DNA of 64,000 nucleotides from Blepharisma stoltei (lineage: Eukaryota; Ciliophora; Heterotrichea; Heterotrichida; Blepharismidae), in the NCBI GenBank assembly GCA_914767885.1, contig CAJZBQ010000047.1, positions 124,001-188,000 on the forward strand, in the 5' to 3' direction. Below the pieces are notes generated by a model that was not told where the DNA came from, did not search any database, and saw only the letters and a list, made by a program, of their open reading frames with translations. The position numbers and the translations under genes were made by a program. How positions within the stretch are numbered: position 1 is the stretch's first letter; the number at the start of each line of letters is the position of its first letter. Of this stretch, positions 54,491-64,000 are shown one piece after another.

Positions 54491-55906
54491 ATGGGCTGCA
54501 AATTATTTAAACCTTCAAAAACCAAAAACTCTTCTATCGACCCATTCTACTACTTAGATAGAAAAAGACAAAGACTCCTATACATCCACCAAGATAAAAT
54601 AATTGCTTCTCAATTCCTTTCTTCTATCATATTTCCTCCAGACTCTGCTGTCTGCTATCTAAATGAATCATGCATTCTTGTTGCCGGAGGTACAGATGGC
54701 AGCTCATTTTCCACAAATTTTATATTAATCAATGCTTTAAGGATGAAAATCAAATTTTTAGCATCCCTGCCAGTTGGAGTTAAAGAAGGGAGCTTATATA
54801 TTTATGAAAATTGGGTTTATTATGTAGGTGGGGTTTCTCATGCTATTCTTGACTCAAGATCTGTTCAAGAAGAAGCTGCTCCTCTTATGCGGTTTGATTT
54901 AGAAAAAAATCGCTGAGAATATTTTGTTGGGCCTGATATACAAGAGTTCATGAAAAGAAAAATGCAGAATATTGGGGAGAATGATGAAGAATTTGATCCA
55001 AGCGAAAATAATTTATATAAATTCGATTTGGACCAATTTACGTTAAGAGATTTATTTTTACCTGGGACGTTTATGAGTAACCATAAGATTTATTTTATTG
55101 GAGGATATATTATGGACAATATTGGAAAATTAATTCCAAATAGCCAAATTTTTTCATTGAATTTAAGAGGGGATAAGCTAAGACTTGCAGTTGAGCCTTT
55201 CACAGCTCCATTTAACGTAATAAAACCTATATGCTCATCAGGAAATCAGCATATTATTATAACGGGAGGATTTGATCCAAATACTGAGCAGCCAAGTCCT
55301 TTAAATTTTACATTATCATTAAACAAATCCTATATAAAATTTACCCCTTTAGACGTTCTACCTATTAATCTCCTAGAATCATGCTGCCCTATATACAAAA
55401 ACGACACCATTATTTTCCCAAATTTCCCGATCGTTCCTATAAGACGAAAATTAAAAAAAAATTGAGAAATTTTTGACGCAGGAAAAAATAAAAAACACAA
55501 TTTCATGGTAACTGCGGATTTGATAAAATGTGTGAACAAAAAAGGTGAAAACGATAATCCACCTATTAGAAGGATTAGAAGAATGGCAATTCCTATAGGA
55601 GTTTTTAAAAGTAAAGAAGAAGGCTTTGAATTTTTAAAAAAAATGGACGAGAGTAAATCAATGATTGCAGATGACGAAATTAATATTGATATTGATGAAG
55701 TGGAAACCAATTGCAGAGAAGAGTCATCACCAACAAATAACAGCAAGCAAGCTGAAAGCTTTTCTATTTGCAATAAAAGCACTCCCATAAATGAAAAAAA
55801 TCTACTTATTACGAATGTCGAAGGCCAGCCTAAAAAAATAGTTATAAAATCCAAGGAAAAAGAGAAATACCATAGTGCTCATAAAAATTTTATTATTTAT
55901 GAATAA
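54491..55906 (+). CDS. Kelch-like protein 2, dual-acylation N-terminus
   Basis: 471 aa, uninterrupted. Starts MGCKLFKPSK, a strong myristoylation plus palmitoylation pattern. TGA is Trp at EKNRWEYF and KKNWEIF; at the first site its paralog has TGG. Kelch-type segments: SCILVAGGTDGSS, ENWVYYVGGVSHA, NHKIYFIGGYIMD, NQHIIITGGFDPN. Acidic, disordered C-terminus. It is the insertion-free reference for its neighbour. Probably a membrane-tethered scaffold. Confidence 0.85.
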
Positions 55907-56084
55907 TTAAATACTCCATATTAATTTTCTTTGCTAATAGAATAATCTAGATACTTAAATCAATTGATTTTAATCATTATAAATACACTTATTATCTCGT
56001 TTTCTTAACAAAAAAAAGCATATAAAGATCTTATATCTTAATTTTTCATATCAGCTTGAAAAAGCCATAAAAAAATACCATAAA

Positions 56085-56447
56085 ATGTCATCAATCCACG
56101 GGCAAGCTCTGTGTGCAAATAAAACCTGTATAGACCCAATTGTAAGTATTTCGCAAGAAAAATGTTATTATAGGCCAGGAAACTCATGAAAAGCAACCCA
56201 TCCTCAGCTAGCCAAAATAATCAGTAAGATGAATCCTCCAAGTCCATGTAAATTAGTGAGAGATAGAGAGCAGCCTATTTCAGGCTGTATTTTAAAGTCT
56301 ATAACAGTTCATACTGAAGTAGAAGCAATTCCAATGCCAAAATTAGGAGAAAGAGAAACCATTGTACAGAGTAAAAAGTCCTTATCATTTGTGATGGAAA
56401 ATAGCTCGATTCTTAAGAGAAGAGTCAATCGTGTTGCAATGCAATAA
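56085..56447 (+). CDS. Unrecognised 120-aa protein
   Basis: ATG 56085 (MSSIHGQALCANKTC) to TAA 56447, with one TGA as Trp (RPGNSWKATHPQLA). Four Cys in the first 75 residues, and a His, could bind metal. The C-terminus is basic (LKRRVNRVAMQ). No family recognised. Start chosen because the frame is open throughout with TGA=Trp. Confidence 0.6.
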
Positions 56448-56770
56448 AGATATATTTAATTTAATAGATAAGTATAAATAAATCTTTATCAAAATAATAA
56501 GATTTCATTAAACAACTATATAGACAGAATATTTTTGGAAAAATTGAATTAATCTTATTATTTAGGTAATTTTGCATTTAAATCACGATTTTATTAGAAT
56601 TATTAATTTAATTTTAATTTGATTATCGCCTGTACATTTACAGGTCGCCTCAAAACTCTTTCCTGATATCAAACAACTGTACCAAATTATTTTGTCTAAT
56701 TTTTCACCTAGAAGCGCTATGTCTAGTAATCCAATTTAATTCACATAATTTTATTAAAATAAACTAGTTA
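56448..56770. other. Spacer, no gene seen
   Basis: About 320 bp AT-rich between convergent genes. Confidence 0.5.
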
Positions 56771-57208
56771 TTATTGATCAATTACACTCACGTCAGTTTG
56801 ATTTTCTTTTAAGCCACAATAGCAAGATATATATAAGATCCCAGTACCAAATAAGGCTATTGCAATCGCGTAATTAATAAGTGAATTCTTGCTCAGGCAG
56901 AGAGTTGCAACACTGCTTAAATCTTACAACATATAAAAGAAACCTCGCCCTATGTGTCCTTTAATGAATAAAAATTTGTCAACAATAGATTTTAGACGCA
57001 ACTCAGAGCCTACGATAAATAATCCGAATAATCTAACTTGAAATTACATATAGTAAACTGGCAAAATGATGTTTATTGGGTCAGTGATGCTAGGAGGGAT
57101 TAAACCAAATACCCCTATCAATATAAGAAATACAGCCATCACAAGACTGCATGTTTTAAGCCATCGATCCCATTTCTTAGGCAGAGTTGGGTATTTTATG
57201 TCTACCAT
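56771..57208 (-). CDS. COPI-associated (TVP15-like) Golgi membrane protein
   Basis: ATG 57208 to TAA 56771, two 15-nt introns; about 135 aa. Four hydrophobic helices: SLVMAVFLILIGVFGLIP, INIILPVYYILFGLFIV, FYMFVATLCL, IAIALFGTGILYISCY. Loop motifs FIVGSELRLK and GHIGRGFFYMF match the COPI-associated protein family (yeast Tvp15). Such proteins reside in Golgi membranes and associate with vesicle traffic. Confidence 0.8.
56913..56927 (-). other. 15-nt intron
   Basis: GTAAGATTTAAGCAG; removal restores GRGFFYMFVATL. Confidence 0.85.
57033..57047 (-). other. 15-nt intron
   Basis: GTAATTTCAAGTTAG; removal restores LPVYYILFGLF. Confidence 0.85.
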
Positions 57209-57695
57209 TTTATATATTTATTTTACAAATAAAGATTTTGGATTGAAAAATCTTTTGATATATCGAAGCACAAATAATTTCTATGCTGAATATAAATATA
57301 ATTTTCAGGATTTATTTTCGAAATTTTTGGATTTCGATTTTTAGCATATTAAGACTAATCTAAAAAAGGATTTTTTATTAATTTTGGCTTATAAAATATA
57401 AATTATTAAATGGCCAAGAAAACTTAAAAAAATCCCTACAACAGAAACATCGCTTATTTTAATTCATCAGGATTGAATTTCCAAAATTTTTATTAATCCA
57501 CAATTAAATAGGATTTTTTTCATTTTGTAATCTCTGCTCCTAAAGTATCATATTTTTTAATTATTCTTTTTATCTTCACAACTACAAAAAGTTTGATCAA
57601 TATCTTTTCATCATGGATATTTATAAATAAAATGGAATTTAATTAGCTTTCTCTTTCATTTAAAATTGTTCATTTAATTCAATAATAAAGAAATT
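57209..57695. other. Divergent promoter space, no gene seen
   Basis: About 490 bp AT-rich between the divergent TVP15-like and CDPK genes. Confidence 0.5.
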
Positions 57696-59678
<1,983 letters not shown>

Positions 59679-59869
59679 AGAATATAATTTTAATTTTTGA
59701 ATTAATTATGATAAATGGAAGTTATAGAAAATCATCTCCTCAATGGCCATAACAGTTCATATAAAGTTTCACCTTTGAAAAATTAAATTATTTTATATTA
59801 ATCGCAATATATATTGTTTAATAAGAATAAATAACTTATTTAAATTATAAAATTGTTTTAAAGCTGCTG

Positions 59870-60235
59870 AAAACTATCAGCTATCAAATATTTGCTCTCA
59901 AAGGAGCGACCCTGCCGGCTCTTTTTGACTGACTTTAGGTAGAATATGTACTTGCTACTGCGATTAAGTTTTCTGAAGACGTGAAGCCTGGGGCATAGCT
60001 CCAGTTTCACCCTAGGTGCCTATGATTCAGGGTCCTGAGTCGAGTAGGATCATACTCAAACTTGGGGAAGATAGCGGACTGTACCTTTTCAGTTCAGAAA
60101 ATCCTATATCCCAGTATATTATCCTAAGTACGAGAAACACCTCTCCAAATACACTTAGGATGCGGACCTGCATATCTACTGGCGCGGGTAAATTTGTATC
60201 AGATGGCCAGGTGATCTTGTTTGCAAATTGATTAT
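59870..60235. mobile_element. GC-richer SINE-like island, intergenic
   Basis: About 365 bp with markedly higher GC than its flanks (GAGCGACCCTGCCGG, TACTGGCGCGGG). A 71-codon plus frame is open inside but unlike neighbours. No clear target duplication seen. Confidence 0.4.
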
Positions 60236-60283
60236 ATCCTATTTAGTATTAATCATTGCTTTTTTCTTATTATATAGATTAGT

Positions 60284-60862
60284 ATGGCGAAGAATGCACC
60301 TTCAAATGAATTACAAGGACTATCAGAAAGAAAGCAGATGATTAAATCATTTTCTCAAGAATTTATATGGAAACCTACATTGAAGATTGTGTCACCTAAA
60401 GCGCATTCTCCAAAAATTATTAGGAAAAAATTAATTGATACTCCTTTGCCTCCGATTCCTATACCAGTCAGGAAAAAACAGACCTTAGAAGCTCCCTTCA
60501 TAGATAGAAAAGAGTATAATTACCATACAAAAATTGTTAAAGATGACTATGGAGATAGGGTAAATAACTATTATTCCAATTATTTTCACGTAGAATCACA
60601 AATGGGGAGAAAGCAACGTATACAAGAATTAATGGAAAAAAAACGAAACCATATTTCTTATGCAGCCCCTGGAGATAAGCCTTATAAGAAGCCCGAACAG
60701 TCCTCAGGATTTTTCCTTTTAGATGGCCTTGTATCAGGGGTCGACTATAAAACCCCTATATCTTTCAGATTTTTAAAAAATCTCCCTAATAAATACAATG
60801 GAGCAGGAATCTATACGTCGCTTATGAAAACTCTGTCAAAAGAAAAGCTCAATAAACCTTAA
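60284..60862 (+). CDS. Unrecognised 192-aa basic protein
   Basis: ATG 60284 (MAKNAPSNELQGLSERKQ) to TAA. Single exon. Basic and Pro-rich N-terminal half (LIDTPLPPIPIPVRKKQ), central YGDRVNNYYSNYFHVESQ, C-terminal GLVSGVDYKTPISFRFL. Composition fits a cytoskeleton- or cilium-associated protein, but no family is recognised. It precedes the cyclic-nucleotide gene by 50 bp on the same strand. Confidence 0.6.
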   Translation: MAKNAPSNELQGLSERKQMIKSFSQEFIWKPTLKIVSPKAHSPKIIRKKLIDTPLPPIPIPVRKKQTLEAPFIDRKEYNYHTKIVKDDYGDRVNNYYSNYFHVESQMGRKQRIQELMEKKRNHISYAAPGDKPYKKPEQSSGFFLLDGLVSGVDYKTPISFRFLKNLPNKYNGAGIYTSLMKTLSKEKLNKP

Positions 60863-60914
60863 AACTTTATATATCTGATAAATTAATTTTGCAACCTCTA
60901 ATAATGGTTTTTTA

Positions 60915-62333
60915 ATGTCAGAAGAAAATTTTCCTATTCTATCTCCAAGATTGTCTAACCACAGATCCACCCCGACCTTGAAAAAGCAGTTTTTTGTGGC
61001 CGATTTCAAAATTATGCCATATACGTTTGACAGTGTAATTCCTAGATGACTTTTAGATCGTAGAGATTTTAAAGATCGGCTGAATTTTTTTTAATATAAA
61101 AATATATTTTGAAAATAATTATTTTTTAATAATAAAAAAATGGATGCAGGCTGAAACAGCTAACTAGGACAGATATTGCAAATATTTGTTCAAAACTTAG
61201 TGAAGAGCGTTCTGGTTTTGAAAAAGAGTCTGTGGCTAAGTGAATTAAAGACTGTCCTTATTTTTCGTCTATGAGTAATAGAAAGCTACTTGAAATTTCT
61301 AACCTTTTGAAGACCCACTGCTTCGTTAAAGGAGCCAATGTTATAAAAGAAGGCGAGATTGGGGACTGCTTATATGTAATTTTAAAAGGTCAAGCTGGGA
61401 TTTATTTAGGAGGCATTACCCAGCCGATAGCGATTAAACACCCAAGAAATGTAGTCGGAGAAGCAGCATTAGAAAATGCTGTAGTAAGGACAGCCACAGT
61501 AAAAGCAGAAACTGATTTAATTGTTTTAGCTTTATCATGCATTGATTATTTACAATTCGCACAAAAAGAAAGGCAAAGAGAAAAGCATGAAATTAAAGTT
61601 TTTTTAAAAACAGCAAGCTTTTTTAAAGATTTATTACCATCAAAACTATATTAATTTCTATTAAAATTAAAAAAAAATATCAAGATTTTCATATTTTATA
61701 AATATTTACACAAATTGTATAGAAATTTTAGGGAACACTATTTTAGTTATGGAATATTCAAAAAATCAAAACGTATATAAGCTTGATGAAAGCGCGCACC
61801 ATCTTTATATAATAAAACAAGGCTCAGTTTTATTAGAAGCTCCTGTTTGTTTTGATCAATACAAAAAGATTCCTTCCTCGCTTAGAGAATGAAATGGGAG
61901 TGACACAAGAAGAGAAATGAATCAAATCTTGAAATATTATGGACCAGCCGAGTTTTTTGGGGAAAGAGAAATGATTTTAGGAATCCCAAGAGACACACAA
62001 GCTGTTGTAACAGCTGATAGAACAGTTTTATATATTTTATCAAAGCAAAGCTTTGATTTAATTTTTTCTCACTCAGATAAAGCAAAAATGCTGAAAAATT
62101 CTGTATGCAGGCCGACGAGTAAAGAAATGAGAGAAAATATTACAAAAAAGGTGGAAGCCATTAATACAAAATTAAATTCACTTTTAAACGCTTGTGACAT
62201 AAATGTCCGACCTACCGACCGAAGCTCCACAATTGATCGAAAAATCATAAGAAAAGTGACGTGGGCAAGATCCCTTGCGCAGCGCTACAAAGATGATTTG
62301 ACAAAAGAACTGAACACTGTTGGAGACCTATAA
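60915..62333 (+). CDS. Tandem cyclic-nucleotide-binding protein, two IESs
   Basis: Pieces 60915-61077, 61149-61646 and 61720-62333. N-terminal region with TGA=Trp (IPRWLLDRRDF). First cyclic-nucleotide domain: HCFVKGANVIKEGEIGDCLYV, then NVVGEAALENAVVRTATV (VGEAA in place of FGE-A). Second: NQNVYKLDESAHHLYIIKQ, EFFGEREMILGIPRDTQAVV. The second has the FGER-type phosphate cassette; the first is closer to degenerate. No kinase. A ciliary or regulatory cNMP sensor is possible. Confidence 0.78.
61078..61148. other. IES, 71 bp, with non-TA repeat
   Basis: Flanked by GGCTGAA (61078-61084 and 61149-61155), which has no TA. Collapse restores FKDRLKQLTRTD. The TA pair I tried does not keep the frame. 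Confidence 0.7.
61647..61719. other. IES, 73 bp
   Basis: TA-bounded; removal joins LLPSKL to EILGNTILVME. Confidence 0.75.
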
Positions 62334-62381
62334 ATATAAATCTCGCTTATGTAACGTATTTTTCATAATAAATAAGCATAA

Positions 62382-64000
62382 ATGGAAGGTTTTTATCTTG
62401 ATCATTACAATATTGAAGCACTTAAGCATTTATTTAAAAATTTTTCAAGAGATGCCTTAACTACCATGAAAACATTGACTATCAACAAAGAAGAAATCAT
62501 AAAATTCCCGCCCCTTGGGACTTTACAAATATTCAGGAGTTTAGAAGAGCTCATTATCACAAATTGCAAAATCACTGATTTTCCTACTGAAGTAATTACT
62601 GCCTCAATGCCACTATTAAAAAAAATAGACTTAAGGAGCAATAATTTCGCCACAGTCAAAATTTTGCTGCCTTTAGGTGAATTATTAAAATTAGAAGAAT
62701 TACATTTAGAAGGGAATCCATTGACTTTATTATCACATAGGATAAGCTTACTACAAGCTTTATTATTTCCAAAAAATAAAATCCGCTATAAACTGTCAGC
62801 TTGCTATACAGCTAGCTATAAAGCGATAAAGCAGCCTAAGCAACAAATAATAGTTAGAGACTCCCGAAGCGTTACTAGTATAATTTTAAATAGCAGTAAA
62901 CCAGCCAAAGTTCCTCGGAAAGGGATGTTCCCAATGCTAAAGTTTTTAAACCATGAAGTTATCACTGAAGACGAAGTTAATAGCGCAAGACCTTTTATTG
63001 ATGAAACTTGGCTTGCGACTGAAGAAAATCAAGCTAAAGATTTAGACCCGATTTTGGAAAAAGTCAAAAAGAAAAATGCAAAAATTTTGGCACTGAGGGA
63101 AAGGTATGGAGCTGATATTTTAAGACAAGGCTTGCACCCTTGCGATTCAAAAAAACCGAGGGTTGAACATGTGTCAAGGACTGTGAGGCTGCAAGATATG
63201 CTGATTAGGTCGTCAAGAGAGCCGTCAGTTATTGATGCTGAGCCTGAAAGCTCGGTAAATACTTCAGTTAATGTGAGCAGGCATGAAGAAAAATTGCCAG
63301 ATTCGCCTAATAAAGCTTTTACTGAAGAAAAATTTTTAGGGTCAAAAGCTTCAAATACCCATATGTCAGAAACTCCTGGGATAGAGTCGTCACCTTTACT
63401 ATCAAAATCAATCAAAAAAATCCCACTTACTCCTATACCACCTTTGCCAGAACCTCCAAAGCCGCCGGTATCTCCATTAATTGAATTTAAAAAACGAAAA
63501 AATATGCAAAGAGAAAATTTATGAAATTTACTATATTTTACTTAATTATATAGTAAATAATGCAAAAGTTATATTATAAATAAACAAGTAATAAGCTCAT
63601 TTTTAATATAATTTGTTATAGTATAGACAGTGATCGAAATAGATCACCTTTTTCAGCCACACGAAGAAGCTCTTTAATCCAACTAATCCAAGAAGCCAAC
63701 GTAGAAGAGCCTGAAATCGTAGTTGAAGAGAAAAAAAATGAAGAAGTCCTCAAAGAAAAAATGAAATCAATAATAGAAGAAAGCAAAAAGATCCGGGAAA
63801 GAGCTATTGAGCCTTTTTTGAAAAAAATTTATAACTTCAGTGAGGTCAACCAATTTGTAAATAAAAGCGGCTCCATGCATTTTATAAGGATTTTTTGTTA
63901 GCAAGACATTTTCTCAGGAAATTTATTTCCCACAAAACAGTTACTCACAAAAAACCTTCAAATTTCTCAAATCCCTGAGGAATTTAGCAAGAGGAAAAAT
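62382..64000 (+). CDS. Leucine-rich-repeat protein, 3' end outside window
   Basis: ATG 62382 (MEGFYLDHYNIEALK). Leucine-rich repeats in the first 140 residues (SLEELIITNCKITDFP, PLLKKIDLRSNNFATV, KLEELHLEGNPLTLL). A long charged, Ser/Pro-rich region follows (IPPLPEPPKPPVSPL). Translation runs into a TGA (Trp) and soon a TAA. TA-to-TA removal of 63520-63623 continues with DSDRNRSPFSATRRSSL and a Glu/Lys helix to near the window end. An in-frame TAG at 63898 probably marks another insertion or intron that I could not resolve. LRR proteins of this layout are common in ciliary complexes. Confidence 0.7.
63520..63623. other. Probable IES, 104 bp
   Basis: TA-bounded; removal joins MQRENL to DSDRNRSPFS. 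Other nearby TA pairs are possible. Confidence 0.6.

Overview
The window reads as germline (micronuclear-type) DNA of a heterotrich ciliate close to Blepharisma. Four features of the sequence support this. (1) TGA is read as tryptophan: dozens of in-frame TGA codons fall inside conserved proteins, and one kelch paralog has TGG where its neighbour has TGA. TAA and TAG remain stops. (2) Introns are exactly 15 nt (GT...TAG or GT...CAG); seven are mapped here. (3) Most genes are broken by AT-rich segments flanked by short direct repeats, usually containing TA. Collapsing one repeat copy restores the frame and the conserved motif, as expected for internal eliminated sequences (IESs). (4) The DNA is very AT-rich, with short intergenic spaces and genes on both strands. 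The genus is inferred from known Blepharisma traits (UGA=Trp, 15-16 nt introns, TA-bounded IESs, MITE-rich germline); no database was searched.

Layout: 1-4.1 kb, decayed HExxH gene, MITEs, a 788-aa unknown protein and its broken 5' duplicate. 4.1-10.9 kb, a tandem array of four alpha/beta-hydrolase-like genes, the last split by a 1.7 kb nested insertion that carries its own 301-aa ORF. 11.4-17.7 kb, TPR/IQ protein, three unknown proteins, Skp1-like, PLAC8-like. 17.9-18.9 kb, a long inverted repeat. 19.6-29.8 kb, Cys-rich surface protein, SK-type K+ channel, MCM7, a cyclic-nucleotide-binding protein, a small protein, ECH1-type isomerase. 30.2-39.8 kb, a protein kinase broken by three insertions, V-ATPase subunit H, EF-hand protein, proteasome alpha-4, EFHB-like axonemal protein. 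41-50 kb, mostly unrecognised proteins plus a B-box-like/coiled-coil/kelch protein. 51-56 kb, two acylated kelch-like paralogs. 56-64 kb, COPI-associated membrane protein, calcium-dependent protein kinase, cyclic-nucleotide-binding protein, LRR protein running off the end.

The mobile fraction is the remarkable part. At least six MITE-like families occur. Family A alone has more than a dozen copies. Families A, B and C share one architecture, C-run termini with one hairpin end and one end carrying two spaced motif copies, but each uses a different motif. Separately, GC-rich SINE-like elements of about 350-620 bp, several with TAATC-type tails and 8-15 bp target-site duplications, sit inside coding exons. 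Removing the element plus one duplication restores the host ORF. Several of these junctions contain no TA, which is unexpected for TA-bounded excision.

The genes are mostly unrelated housekeeping, ciliary and calcium/cyclic-nucleotide signalling genes. What links them is dependence on developmental DNA excision: as written, MCM7, proteasome alpha-4, V-ATPase H, ECH1 and both kinases cannot encode intact proteins.
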